Assembly (NCBI GenBank): GCA_029465975.1
Contig: CM055739.1
Coordinates: 5,870,628-5,934,627 of the forward strand
From: Dallia pectoralis
Taxonomy: Eukaryota > Chordata > Actinopteri > Esociformes > Umbridae
DNA length: 64,000 nt
Direction: 5' to 3'
The number at the start of each line of letters is the position of its first letter. Positions within the stretch are counted from its first letter, which is position 1. Positions 1 to 15,962 of this stretch are shown here, one piece after another. A program made the translations under genes and the position numbers. The notes under the pieces are model-generated. The model was given only the letters and a program-made list of their open reading frames with translations. It searched no databases and was not told where the DNA came from.

Positions 1-1464
1 CCCACCCACACTCCGGATTAATTTAAGTTATCACCTGGAGACAATGAGTGTCACAGCAGTGACGTCACCTGTAGAAGATCGGGATGATCAATCATTCTCC
101 AGAAGATGTATCGACCTGAGCTGACCCGACCCGCTTTGAACTGCATTGTGGGAGACACGGCATGCTGCTTGTTTCCTTGGGTTTTCCCCCTCATCATCAT
201 CATGACTGCTGCATTCCAGGTTTCAACCGTTTCATCCATTGTCTGGTTCATGTTGATGTTTATCTGTATGCGTTACCCAGTCTATGTTGTTAACCCTTTG
301 TTGGCCCGATGATAAAACACGCTGAAACAAGGGCACACATTTTCTTCCTCTTCTTACCCATAATGCTAAGTGTGAGTCTGTACTCCAAACTGGAGCCGAT
401 ACTCAAATTGGCGAGCCGAAACTATCTTTCAGTCCTTTCAAGAAAACAAACACACGATCCTACTTGTGTACAGAAAATGCTAAGACACTGACGCACGGCT
501 ACATGCCGCTGTCTCCCGTGCTCGTGCGCCACAAATAGTCCTCGTTTCCGACAGAGATAAAGATTAAACAGGAAATTGAAGTCACGATCTGTGACATCAT
601 TATGTACGGTCAAGTTCAGCAGGACCAGTTCACAGAGACCTAACTCTAAACAGTTCCCATGCACTTATGCATTAGCGCTGTTGGCTCTCCGCTGAGATTT
701 CACTTCAAGGAAGCACATGTCTGTTGAATTTGTGCGTTATAAACATGTGTCTGTGAGATGTTGTAGTCCCCCGCCGGTTGGCAGACATTTTCAACAGTTC
801 CTGAGCATGTTGTTCCCATCCATAAACCCTGTAACCAAACCCCCTCTGATTTTCCCAATTCAACGTATCGCCAAGCACCCGATTTGCGGCAAACAGGCTC
901 TCTCGGGCGTTTGAAAAGAAATCAAAGTCTCTGGAAAGCAGTGATGAGGATTGCATCGGTGTGTGTGTGTGTGTCCAAAAACACCTTTACCCTGAGGCGG
1001 GGAGAGAGGAACACACGTATCCCACAGCTCGGGCATGACCCCTGACCTTTCCAGCCCTGGGATACCCAGAAGGCCAGTGGGAGACTGGAGACATGTGTCA
1101 TGCCACCACGTGCACTAACAACGGGAGACGTGAAACATGTCTGACAAGGTTTCTGCAGATTCACACAGAAAACAGGTCCCTGTAGAACATTTTTCTGAGG
1201 TAGATAAATATTCCATTCTGCGCCGATAGCTCGATAGCTAACGTAGGATCTAATGCGTATGTGCTTCTCATTTGCCTTATCTTTTGAAATGACCACTTGT
1301 CCTCACACCATCATCTCCAGAGGATGTTTGATAGAGCACAGGTTTGGCCCTCAACAATCTCTCACAGTCACACAAACCAGTGATCTACAGTCCAATGAGC
1401 TACAGCAAATGTGACACTGAATCCTTGCAGCCTGAATCTGATAGCTTGACCTCACACCTCCCTT
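1..1464. other. Non-coding sequence, nothing recognised
   Basis: No protein family, mobile element or RNA gene is recognisable here. Open frames are short and of random composition. A 7-copy GT tract lies near 960-974. Confidence 0.6.
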
Positions 1465-1488
1465 CACACACACACAGTCACACACGCA

Positions 1489-1532
<44 letters not shown>

Positions 1533-1782
1533 GACACATGCAGACACACACACACACACGCACACACGCAGTCACACGCAGACACACACACACACACAGT
1601 CACACACGCAGACACATGCAGACACACACACACGCAGACACATGCAGACACACACACACACACACACACGCAGTCACAAGCAGACACACACACACACACA
1701 CACACACGCAGTCACACACAGACACACACACACACACACACACGTAGTCACACGCAGACACACACACACACACACACAGACA
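1465..1782. repeat. Compound (CA)n / CAGACACA microsatellite
   Basis: CA dinucleotides are interrupted at intervals by CGCAGA, CATGCAGA and CAGTCA blocks, so the tract is a CA array with several longer sub-repeats. Its translated frames (His-Thr in one direction, Cys-Val in the other) are artefacts. Confidence 0.95.
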
Positions 1783-1884
1783 AACCAGCCCTTGTTTCTC
1801 TAAATGCTTTCTAACTGGGAATGCCCCGGCTTACCTTGACCACATCATCTACAGTCATCATCAACTGTCAGACACATTCCACCT

Positions 1885-2099
1885 CAGACGGAACATAATA
1901 CTCATAATGAACAGGGCAATCAGACGGAACACGACACTCAGACAGAACCCTCAGACGAGACACAAAACATTTAGACAGAACCCTCAGACGGAACACAACA
2001 CATTCAGACAGAACCCTCAGACGAGACACAAAACATTTAGACAGAACCCTCAGACGGAACACCACTTTTAGACGGAACACAACGATCAGACGGAACAAA
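1885..2099. repeat. Degenerate minisatellite, CAGACGGAACAC core
   Basis: About a dozen copies of a CAGACGGAACAC or CAGACAGAACCCT core occur with variable spacing. Two larger blocks (CCTCAGACGAGACACAAAAC and the following stretch) are repeated, so the array has grown by duplication of multi-unit segments. Confidence 0.8.
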
Positions 2100-2200
2100 C
2101 ATGTCAAACCAGCCCAAAACAATTAGTCAGTATACAGACAAGTGAAGGAATGGAAATGTGTGCATCATCGCTCACAAACCGCTGCAGGTGTTCCACGTTC

Positions 2201-2342
2201 CACACACATACACACACACACACAGACACACACAACACAGTAGGGGGTTCTCTACTATATAAAACCACATGCTCTTCTGTATAAAACCACATTCTCAGTC
2301 TTCCAAACAGTCATGCTTCGGCACGCGTGTGTGTGTGTGTGT
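2201..2342. repeat. Short CA tract (2201-2240) and GT tract (2326-2342)
   Basis: Two short dinucleotide tracts of opposite orientation are separated by about 85 bp of unique sequence, in which ATAAAACCACAT occurs twice (near 2259 and 2281). Confidence 0.85.
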
Positions 2343-2770
2343 CATTCCACAGACAATAAAGGCACCACTATCTAGACATTTCCCTCCCCAGATTAGACTG
2401 GGGCTCTCACGTGCCCTATAAATACCCCGACCACCTATACATAATGGGGGGGGGTGCACCCCTGTTAGCCCACCTCATTTGTACATGAACATACTGAACT
2501 GACACACGTTCGCCCAGATTTGGATGGTTAGTGCTGAGTCACCCAGGCCATTTTAAAGGTCAGTCCTGGCCTGGGTTCAGTCATTGCAATGGGAAGCCGC
2601 TGTTTCACAAGCGACACAGGAAACTGGATGTCTCCTTTGCTGGCAGCAGAACATCTACTAATTCCTCTCTAATAGACACAACAGCAGGATAAACATCTAG
2701 TCCCTCAAGGGGTTCTTGTCTCCCATGGAGAGACCATTACATCGTCCTAGCAATGTCACCACACTGGATT
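2343..2770. other. Non-coding sequence, nothing recognised
   Basis: Apart from a short poly-G run near 2446-2454, no structure was seen. Confidence 0.5.
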
Positions 2771-2962
2771 CACGCACATACACACACAACCGCGCATTAA
2801 CAGACACACACACACACATTAGAACACATTACAGACACACACGCACACATACGTGCGCCGCACACACACACGCACACACACACGCACACACGCGCACACA
2901 CTAAAATAGACACACACACACTAACATACACGTACACAAACGTACACATGCCCACACACACA
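2771..2962. repeat. Interrupted CA-rich microsatellite
   Basis: CA dinucleotides with CG and TA interruptions (CACGCACA, TACACA) run over about 190 bp. This is an old, decayed dinucleotide array. Confidence 0.9.
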
Positions 2963-3575
2963 TGAACGAGAGACAAAGTAAATGATCCGTCTCCCAAGCA
3001 GCCAATCCTGCCGTGGTTCCACGGAGCCAAATAAAAGGAAAAGAAACACTGAGTGGACGAGGTGTGCTTGTTTCTCCCACAATGATCCTGTGATTTACGA
3101 TTGGCAAAGCAAGGAGCTGAAGTCTGTTGACATTCCCGTGGCTCAGTTAACCTCGATTTGAAACCACGGGCACAACGTAACGCAAAGACCGGATTTACAG
3201 TTTTTTGATAATAAAAATAAACCATCAATAACGGAATAAAGATCAGACGTGTGATCACAATACAATCATAAATGCTTTTGTTCTCTGTAACACGTCAAAC
3301 CATACATCAACATGCTTTCTAGGAAGGTTCTCTGAACCGGCGCTGGCGCGTGTTGATGGGATTTAACAGCAGGGGATTTGTTTTGCTTTTTACATCTATG
3401 TTCCCTTTAACAGACCTCTCACATAGCTAGTGCTTCTCCAAACAATCACCCGTGTTAGAGTGTGAGGTCGCAGATGTTGTCTTCACAATTTTGTGAGAGA
3501 AACATTTCATTGTATGAGGCTTGAATGCCAGCCAAATGTCGAATGACACTGGATACCGCAATTCTGCACACATCG

Positions 3576-3683
3576 TATACTAGTGGCTGGCACAGTCGTG
3601 TGTATGTCCTATACTAGTGGCTGGCACAGCCATGTGTATGCCCTATACTAGTGGCTGGCACAGTCGTGTGTATGTACTATACC
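3576..3683. repeat. 34-bp tandem repeat, three copies
   Basis: The unit begins TATACTAGTGGCTGGCACAG at 3576, 3610 and 3644, an exact 34-bp spacing. The copies differ by one to three bases. Confidence 0.9.
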
Positions 3684-3691
3684 AGTTTATA

Positions 3692-3747
3692 CCTTTATTT
3701 AACCAGGTAGGCCGATTTCGAACAATTTCTCATAGAACGACACTGAG
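3692..3747 (+). repeat. Fragment of a dispersed fish repeat
   Basis: CTTTATTTAACCAGGTAGGC followed by GAACAATTTCTCAT resembles a dispersed repeat I know from salmonid and related genomes, where this string is followed by GAGAACAAGTTCTCATTTACAA. Only about 55 bp is recognisable. The assignment is from memory of the motif, not a search. Confidence 0.5.
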
Positions 3748-7020
<3,273 letters not shown>

Positions 7021-7175
7021 AACACTACACACTACACACTAAACTACACACTACACTACACACTACACACTACACACTAAACTACACACTACACACAACA
7101 CTACACACAACACTAAGCTCAACACTACACACTACACACTACACACTCCACACTACACTCAACACTACACACTCA
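7021..7175. repeat. ACACTACACACT tandem repeat
   Basis: Repeated ACACTACACACT and AAACTACACACT words in variable order make an irregular short-period array. Confidence 0.9.
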
Positions 7176-7645
7176 TCAGAAAAATGTAGACAAACGCAGA
7201 AATCCAGAGCTGGTCGTACTACGCTGTTATGATCACTGACATGTTCGAAGCGCTGCATTCAACTGGCAGAAACTTCTTGCAACTTGAGGGACACAATTGG
7301 CTGAAATTCAACAGGAGAAAAAAATAACCTGCAAGAAAACAGCTCAGGACGTCTGAGGCTAAAGCCAACGTGGTAACACTCTCCTCAGAAGTACACGTCT
7401 CCTGTCTGTCCTGTTCTTACCCGGTGAGAGGTGCCGCATACCGCCGTCTGTTGTCACTGGACACACATGTTAATTCTGGTGCTCCTCCTCCACCTCGACC
7501 CGACACGACAGCTGCCGCAAGCCGCCGATTCCACCGACAGCTAAGTTTACATCCACAAAGCAGCCCTCCGCTCTCACAGGCTCCGGCAGAACCACCCGGA
7601 AGAGACCCGGTCACCCTCACTCTCCTTTCTTTCCTATCGGAGCCG

Positions 7646-7803
7646 CTTCCTCTGTCAGGCTCTCTTCCTCTGTCTGGCTCTCTTCCTCTGTCAGGCTCTC
7701 TTCCTCTGTCAGGCTCTCTTCCTCTCTCTTCCTCTGTCAGGCCGCTCCACTCTGTCCTCGCTCCACTCTGTCCTCGCTCCACTCTGTCCTCGCTCCACTC
7801 TGC
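7646..7803. repeat. Two adjoining pyrimidine minisatellites (18 bp and 16 bp)
   Basis: 7646-7740 carries copies of an 18-bp unit CTTCCTCTGTCAGGCTCT. 7746-7803 carries a 16-bp unit TCCACTCTGTCCTCGC. Open frames crossing this tract show a matching peptide repeat and are not credible genes. Confidence 0.85.
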
Positions 7804-7979
7804 CCTCACACACTGGGTCTTTCAATCAGTCTGCCTCTTCCGCTCTCTCGCTCTTTCTCCCCACCTCTGACAACATGCACACGGGTGCCTCTCAACGCCG
7901 CTCCTTTCTCACTCTCCCTCTACTCACTCACTCACTTGATACACGTCCCTTTAATCGTTTGTGTTTCGCTCCCTCTCCC

Positions 7980-8020
7980 TCTCTCTCTCTGTCTCTCTGT
8001 ATCTCTCTCTCTCTCCCCGT
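7980..8020. repeat. CT-rich simple repeat
   Basis: CTCTCTCTGTCTCTCTGTAT-type pyrimidine tract. Confidence 0.85.
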
Positions 8021-8065
8021 CTCTCAGTGTCGAGGTTCCTCCTACTATTGCTCGGAGCTTTCTCC

Positions 8066-8087
8066 GTCCCGATCTCCGGATCGGGAC
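8066..8087. repeat. Perfect palindrome with 4-nt loop
   Basis: GTCCCGATC is followed by TCCG and then GATCGGGAC, giving two exactly complementary 9-bp arms. It may be a dyad binding site or a chance hairpin. Confidence 0.8.
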
Positions 8088-8287
8088 GTTAAACATGTGT
8101 TGGGGGGCGTGGGGGGGTCGGGAGGCTTCTGGCTCTGAAGGTGCCACTTTTCTCCGGGGAGACGAAGGGGGGTGGGGAGGTGGTTATGGTTGGGGGAGGG
8201 GACAGGGATGAGGAGTTTGAGTGGGCGAGAGGCGCCGGGATTGTGAGGTCTGTGACTGAGCTATTTTCAAGAAGGGACAAAAAGCGA

Positions 8288-8375
8288 GGGAGAGAGAGAG
8301 AGGAATGGGCTAGAGATGGAGAGAGAGAGAGGAATGGGCTAGAGATGGAGAGAGAGAGAGCGAGAACGGGAGGGA
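8288..8375. repeat. 29-bp GA-rich minisatellite
   Basis: GGAATGGGCTAGAGATGGAG recurs at 8302 and 8331 within GAGAGA tracts, giving a 29-bp period. Confidence 0.85.
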
Positions 8376-8990
8376 CGAAGAGACGAACACGGAGACCCGA
8401 AAACAAACTCCTGTCCATCTGCTGCAATCAGCTGAATGGCTGTGACCAACCGAAGCCCCGAGCCTCTCGACCCGGACGCCTGCGAAGGGGGAGGAAGGGG
8501 GAGGGGAGCCTCCATTGTCTCCCCCCGCCTCCGCCGAGAAAAGAGGGCCAAATTGAAAGGGTCCAGCCTGTGGCCCAAGTTAAAATAAAGGCAGAGACAA
8601 GGGGGCTCCCGGCCTGCCCATTTGGAGTCACTTCCCCGCAGTCACTAGTCGCTAACGTCGCTAAACGAACCATTGCGCTAATCACATGAGCAATTCCCGG
8701 CGACACGACCAAAGGGGACAGACGCCTCCGAGCTCATTCCATGGCGACCGGGAAAGTTGGAGTTGTAGCTAAAAGACGAACGTGCGGCATCAAGCGGAAC
8801 GGAGGAGATCAGTGAGAAGAAGTGGAGAGTCGAAAGTAAATATACATTTAATTCCGCGAGAACTCAAAGAGCCTGAGTGGGACGACTTTAACAAGGACGC
8901 GCGACGAGCGGAGAGTCGAGAAGCCGTGCGCCACGTGACGTCGTGGAGGCAGGATCGAGCCATGTCAGGTCCGCATACTTTCATTGTCAG

Positions 8991-9734
<744 letters not shown>

Positions 9735-9827
9735 TCCACTCAGCTCATTAGTAGGTCCTGCTTACTCTACAAACAGCCATGGCAGTGACAGATTCAACTG
9801 TTTTGAAAAACAAGCCCCCCCTCACAC

Positions 9828-10135
9828 AAACATACACACACACACACACATCCTGACTGGCTACAACTTCGACCACCAACGGGCTAGTATTACAAGAGGC
9901 GGGGGTCTAGGTGGGGGTGGGATGTAAAGTTAGTGGTGGATGATGAGGTCATCAGTGGGGCACAATGGTGGAGGAGGGGTGAAGGTGGATGGAAGAACCT
10001 GGAGGTAGAGATAAATGGTGGAGTTAGAAGTTAAGATGGATTTGGAGATACAAGATGGTGGGGGTAGAGCTGTGTGGTGGATGTAGAGGCGGGGTAAAGG
10101 TGTGTGTGATGGAGGCAGAGTTTGAAGGTAGAGAT
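9828..10135. repeat. Short CA tract and G-rich degenerate GGTGGA/GGTAGAG repeats
   Basis: 9828-9850 is (CA)n. 9895-10135 is G-rich with scattered GGTGGAG, GGTAGAG and GGTGGATG words at irregular spacing, resembling a decayed minisatellite. Confidence 0.6.
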
Positions 10136-10270
10136 CTGAGAGATGTTCCCACACGGGTGGTGCTGTCTTGGTTGAGGCAGAGCTCACTCCTTCCTCGCAG
10201 ATACACTCAGAACGTTAACCTGTTCAAGTCATACATGTATCATGGAGAGAAGCAGGACGCGTTCATGTCA

Positions 10271-10456
<186 letters not shown>

Positions 10457-10855
10457 TTGTCTGTTTAACGTCGTTATCTTTAGTCTCCAGCCCTATATAC
10501 TAAATGACTATTTTCACCCAGACATACACCTCCAAGAATTTCTATATTCGTCTGAATGTCTGCATGTCAGAACACTGAACATGGTGGTGTTACGTGTGAA
10601 TACCATTTGAGGGGTCATATCAAAAGTGTTAGAAAATGTTTCACCCTCCAAAATACTTAGCTGTCAACACATTAGATTGTCCCCCTGGGCTGTTAGCATG
10701 TTAAGACATGAGGTGAAAATGCCATAGCGCAGACAGGGAGGTTTATTTACCTGTGGCACGTACACACACACACTTACTACACTTCTACTGCAGTCTTCCA
10801 GGGGACCCATGTTTTCAATTTGTTTCTGCCGTGACACCAAACAACTGATTAAGTG

Positions 10856-11135
10856 GCTGTGTTACTGTGATCAACTCAATCCTAGACTCTGATGATCGGA
10901 ATCAGTTGTGTTACTGTGATCAACTCAATCCTAGACTCTGATGATCTGAATCAGTTGTGTTACTGTGATCAACTCAATCCTAGACTCTGATGATCTGAAT
11001 CAGTTGTGTTACTGTGATCAACTCAATCCTAGACTCTGATGATCTGAATCAGTTGTGTTACTGTGATCAACTCAATCCTAGACTCTGATGATCTGAATCA
11101 GTTGTGTTACTGTGATCAACTCAATCCTAGACTCG
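10856..11135. repeat. 49-bp minisatellite, about 5.7 copies
   Basis: The unit begins GTGTTACTGTGATCAACTCA and repeats every 49 bp. Copies are nearly identical (for example GATCGGAATC in the first against GATCTGAATC in the others), so the array is young or homogenised. Each unit contains TGATCA. Confidence 0.95.
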
Positions 11136-11490
<355 letters not shown>

Positions 11491-12483
11491 CATGAGATGG
11501 GCTGACTATGTTACTCAGGGTACTGAGGTGGTCTTAAACACATGGTAGGGAGGTTTGCACTAAACATTGGTTTGCACTGTGTAGTCATTGTGTCGACCCA
11601 AACGGTAACCAAGGATCAGAAAAGGCTAGATCATCACATGATGCCACACCAACATAATAGACCCGTGCATTCAAACTCGGACAAGCCAAGGCTGCGGCAA
11701 TAAAGTTCAATTTGAGTGGGTAAAGGCTTGGCCAGAAACAAGGCGGTCTGGTTCTTTGCAGGAGGCGAATACTGGGACGCACGGAAGTTTCCAAACCCGC
11801 ACGATCTCTATCTACCTATCCGTATATCTCAAAACAACAAAGTGAAGTATCTTAGTCAAAGGATGTTTTATCAGAACACAAGGATGTTTAATCGTAATAC
11901 AAATACGTATGCCTCGAACAGTTGAAAGCAATCCTGTGTAGTCAAAACAACTGCATGCTACCATACAACAGAGGGGTAACACGTTCCCTTTCAGACAACT
12001 TATCTCGACCATCGCTCTTTAAGAGAATAAAGCCAAGAGAATCCGGACTCAAAACATTCAGGAAGATAACCACTCACCTAATATACTGTGATTTCAAAAC
12101 ATCCCGACTGGAATGCCACCAATTTCACTTAAACACGGACCGTATGAGTGCCTCAGAGCTCAGTGGCGTGCCCAATATTGTGCTATATTTAGCAGACCGG
12201 GATTTCGTGCAATCACTGGGGCGGCTGAGCAAATACCAACGTTCATTAGTAAACACAAGACCACAGTGAATCACGCCTAGGCCTCTTCCTCGCCACCACC
12301 AGATCTGATCTTAGATCAGTGAATGGGACCACTGTGAGCAGCACAACTGAAGTCCTATCACTCTACACTCCGCTACTGGTAATGCGTTTAACCCCTTCAA
12401 CTTATTTCCCCGGGAGTAAGCCTTGAGGTTAGAATCGGTTTCTTGTGTAGCCGACCAATGACCGTGGTTGTATAATACAAAGA
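11491..12483. other. Non-coding sequence, nothing recognised
   Basis: Several frames of 66-115 codons are open here but have no recognisable domain, composition bias or splice context. Confidence 0.5.
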
Positions 12484-12501
12484 CATATATATATATATAT
12501 A

Positions 12502-12532
<31 letters not shown>
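12484..12532. repeat. (AT)n(AC)n microsatellite
   Basis: ATATAT runs directly into ACACAC over about 49 bp. Confidence 0.95.
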
Positions 12533-12719
12533 TTAATTATATTAGTATACAAACTGTAGTAATTTGAAAGCACACAAAACAGTTATCTTAAGCGACATGG
12601 ATGCTTCCGAAGTCTAAATGACTGTAAATAGTCAATTACATTAGCTAGCATAGACCATAGAGGAGTATAACATGAAAACAAATGCTTGGCCTGCAAGGAC
12701 ACTGGAGAGGAACCACGGA

Positions 12720-12860
12720 ATGGATGAGACAGGGGAGGAATGGATGGATGGTGGGTGGGTGGGGGTCTAGAGAGTAGGGCTGGATGGATGGTGAGGGTTC
12801 GAAAGAGAAAGAATGGATGGATGGTGAGGGCCGAGAGAGAAGAAGAATGGATGGGGCAGA
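12720..12860. repeat. GGAT/GGTG-rich simple repeat
   Basis: ATGGATGGATGGTG words recur three times among GA-rich spacers. It is a short decayed tetranucleotide-based repeat. Confidence 0.8.
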
Positions 12861-14220
12861 GGGTGGTAAGGCCTTCATTTCAGTTACCAGGCTCTTTGCG
12901 TTCCCTCTGTACTGTATGAAAGTGCAGCGCATCGAGTTATGAGGACACGACCTTGAAAATGCTTCCTTTACCCATTCCATTAACCTGTTCCAGTCTTAAG
13001 CACCATTAAATTGATGCATGTATTTTACCATGCTTGCCTTCCCTGATAAATCAAGAGAGATCCATAGGGTTTTTAATGGTTAGCCTGGCCCGACCAGATT
13101 TAATACTGTGCTCAATGATAAATACATACAGTGGGTTCAGTTTAGTTTAACCAGGCTATCTGACAGAAGTACAGACATACCGTGAAGGAAGATAATCAAA
13201 TAATTTCTTCCTTCAATGTAATCATGACATAACTGGGTGGATGTGGGCTCACCATCCACAAGCAGTCCCGGCAATCATGGAGAATTTGGTCAACATCGTT
13301 AGGATTAAATATGAATATACTTCGGCCACTTAATTGAACTGATGCATTCATTTAGACAAGTCTTCTCTTAGGTGTCCATGCGTGTTCCTTGAATGCGTAA
13401 CTTAGCAGGCAATTAGTCAAAACAAGATCATCTTTGATCAATAGCCTGTACAGTGCAGTATTGACCATCAACTTGCACAGCAGGGAACTCAGCTCCCTAC
13501 TCCACTGCTCTGATTAAGGGCTAAGCTAAGTGGCAAAGCTAAGACTAAGTGAGATTAAGAATCAACTTGGCTTAAACTAAGACAATTTAAGCTCAATGCT
13601 AATAACAGATGGAACACATGAAAGCACGCTGTACATTTCCTCACGTATTCTTCAGTTTGCTGTTCAGCAAAAAGTAGTGAAAAATAAATAATGTGACCAC
13701 TGATTACTGAAAGAAACTAACTTATATGACTTCCAATCCTCAAATACTCATGTTCACAGAACAGGGGGGGGGGGGTTACCACTAGAGAACTGAGATGTTC
13801 GGGTTAAATTCATCTCAGACTTTTGCTGCAGAGCTGACCTCTAACCAGTGGATCAAGTCTTGGTCTCAGAAGGCCACATTGTCTCTGACAGCGGCATAGA
13901 ATTTCCCAATGACTTATTCAATAGCGCCAGAAAAATGCAGAGCCTTCAGTGATAAAGTGGTGCGGCTACAGATCTGGTTTTTGGGGTGCGCCGCCGACGG
14001 ACGTGCACCTCCGCTACTCATCTGGAGAGCAGGCCGCCAGCAGACCCCACACTTCACCGGGGTATTAAATGGCGTTTCATCTATTGAAAGGGGTGGCGGC
14101 TACGGCAACACCGAAAAGTCTTTGAGGATGAGCCGAGTGGCAAAGTCGCAAGCCATTTAGCCAAGCACTTCCAATACGTCACGGGAGAAGAAGCGTTCTC
14201 TGCCAGCGGGATATGACCGT
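12861..14220. other. Non-coding sequence
   Basis: No gene, exon or element recognised. There is a poly-G run at about 13764-13775. The 83-codon plus frame starting near 13909 matches no family I know. Confidence 0.5.
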
Positions 14221-14222
14221 CA

Positions 14223-14299
<77 letters not shown>
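14221..14299. repeat. (CA)n microsatellite
   Basis: CA array of about 79 bp with two CCCACA interruptions. Confidence 0.97.
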
Positions 14300-15189
14300 T
14301 TAGGCTCTCCTTCAATTATAGTCTCAGTCAGGCTGCGGTCAAAACGGTACAGTAAGAGATTTTTTTTTAATATACTGCCTAGGGGTTTTCACATAAGAAG
14401 CTAAACGGGGAGCGGAAAATAAAAGGAAAATACGTTTAATTTACTATGGATACAATCCTATTTCCAAACTACTCTTTGGTAGACGAACTGTCTCGGTGGC
14501 TATGATTTAACATCTGAAGAAAAGACACATTTACAGCCAAAGAAAAATATGTCCAAACAAAGACATTTAAATATTCCCTAAAAAATCTAACATCCAACCA
14601 GGCCTCCCCATCACTCATACATGGAGGCACTTTCCTTCACCTAAAGATGAAAAATAGTTTATTGATTAGCAGATGTCCTTGCTAATGTCTATTCAGGGGG
14701 GGCTGCAGCTGCCTGAATGCCCTGTCCTCACAGGGAACCCTCTTCATCCTCCATGGATCTCCAGGCAGGACTCACGTCGTTGCATTTTCCCCACCTTTCC
14801 GCCACCCTTAGCAGGCCCCCTGCCTGCCTGTCCTCTATAAGCCCTCCAAGGTTTGGAGGGGTGGCGTACAGGCACACACCATCTGCTCAGCGAGGCAGAG
14901 ACAGAGGGCAGGTGAGGCCAGCATTGGCCACTTGGCTGATGAACGTGTGAAGTGTTTGCACAGATAACTCGACGAAAGGTCAAGGGAGATGTACTGTGTG
15001 CTGTACGCGGTGCTCTTTCCCATGTACAGAGCCTCTCAACTCTAGAAGGATTTTCAGGAATGATTTACATCCCTAACAGTCCTAGCGGATGAAACTGACA
15101 ACCCCGGTGTTTTGCGAGCGTCACAACCAACCAACAGAGCACGGAGAAACACATATGAGAGAAGAGGAATTGGGGGGGGGGACTGAAAG
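14300..15189. other. Non-coding sequence, nothing recognised
   Basis: AT-rich at 14350-14700, GC-richer at 14700-15000. A poly-G run lies at about 15172-15181. A possible splice donor near 14776 has no convincing exon behind it. Confidence 0.5.
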
Positions 15190-15962
15190 TTCCATCTGAT
15201 GTCACAGCTCAGGTCATCTGGATGTGTTCCATCTGATGTCACAGCTCAGGTCATCTGGATGTGTTCCATCTGATGTCACAGCTCAGGTCGTCTGGATGTG
15301 TTCCATCTGATGTCACGGCTCAGGTCGTCTGGATGTGTTTCATCTGATGTCACGGCTCAGGTCGTCTGGATGTGTTCCATCTGATGTCACGGCTCAGGTC
15401 ATCTGGATGTGTTCCATCTGATGTCACAGCTCAGGTCGTTTGGATGTGTTCCATCTGATGTCACAGATCAGGTTATCTGGATGTGTTCCATCTGATGTCA
15501 CGGCTCAGGTCATCTGGATGTGTTCCATCTGATGTCACAGCTCAGGTCGTCTGGATGTGTTCCATCTGATGTCACGGCTCAGGTCGTCTGGATGTGTTCC
15601 ATCTGATGTCACGGCTCAGGTCGTCTGGATGTGTTCCATCTGATGTCACGGCTCAGGTCGTCTGGAACACATCCAGACGACCTGAGCCGTGACATCAGAT
15701 GGCTCACGGCTCAGACGACCTGAGCCGAGCCATCTGATGTCACGGCTCAGGTCGTCTGGATGTGTTCCATCTGATGTCACGGCTCAGGTCATCTGGATGT
15801 GTTCCATCTGATGTCACGGCTCAGGTCGTCTGGATGTGTTCCATCTGATGTCACAGCTCAGGTCGTCTGGATGTGTTCCATCTGATGTCACAGCTCAGGT
15901 CATCTGGACGGGTTCCATCTGATGTCATGGCTCAGGTCATCTGGACGGGTGCCATCTGATGT
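15190..15962. repeat. 37-bp minisatellite, about 20 copies, with an inverted unit
   Basis: The unit begins TTCCATCTGATGTCAC and ends in CTGGATGTG, repeating every 37 bp. Units vary mainly at CACAGCTC/CACGGCTC and GGTCATC/GGTCGTC. Each carries CATCTG (an E-box) and TGATGTCA (a CRE/AP-1-like octamer). One unit at about 15666-15702 is inverted relative to the rest and is followed by a 27-bp rearranged spacer. Confidence 0.95.
15636..15759. repeat. Hairpin-forming inverted unit in the 37-bp array
   Basis: 15636-15665 and 15673-15702 are perfect 30-bp reverse complements separated by the 7-nt loop AACACAT. The same arm sequence returns in forward orientation at 15730-15759. The intervening 15703-15729 itself contains CGGCTCAG ... 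CTGAGCCG. This suggests template switching or foldback repair within the array. Confidence 0.95.

Larger units (their letters stand above)
7480..8990. promoter_or_regulatory. GC/CpG-rich region, candidate promoter
   Basis: Local GC and CpG content is clearly higher than in the flanks, notably 8440-8530 and 8880-8950. It includes CACGTGACGTCG (8932-8943), an E-box overlapping a CRE-like site, and a perfect inverted repeat at 8066-8087. No CAAT or TATA arrangement decides a strand and no first exon could be fixed. A purine-rich minisatellite lies inside it. It could equally be a GC-rich repeat cluster; methylation and RNA data would decide. Confidence 0.35.

Noticed and set aside
69..140. Possible 72-bp minus-strand exon (acceptor TGTCTCCCACAATGCAG, donor CTACAG then GTGACG)
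   Set aside because: One frame is open, but its phase does not follow from exon 17555-17628 and the peptide shows no recognisable character.
8141..8689. A 182-codon plus frame in the GC-rich block
   Set aside because: It runs through GA repeats and Arg/Glu/Gly-rich low-complexity sequence, has no domain and no partner exon.
14771..14829. Possible minus-strand exon ending in a GTGAGT donor
   Set aside because: The acceptor is weak and the translation is Gly-rich and improbable.
15190..15962. CRISPR-like array (also considered for the 31-bp and 47-bp arrays)
   Set aside because: Units are directly contiguous without unique spacers, and the sequence context is eukaryotic.
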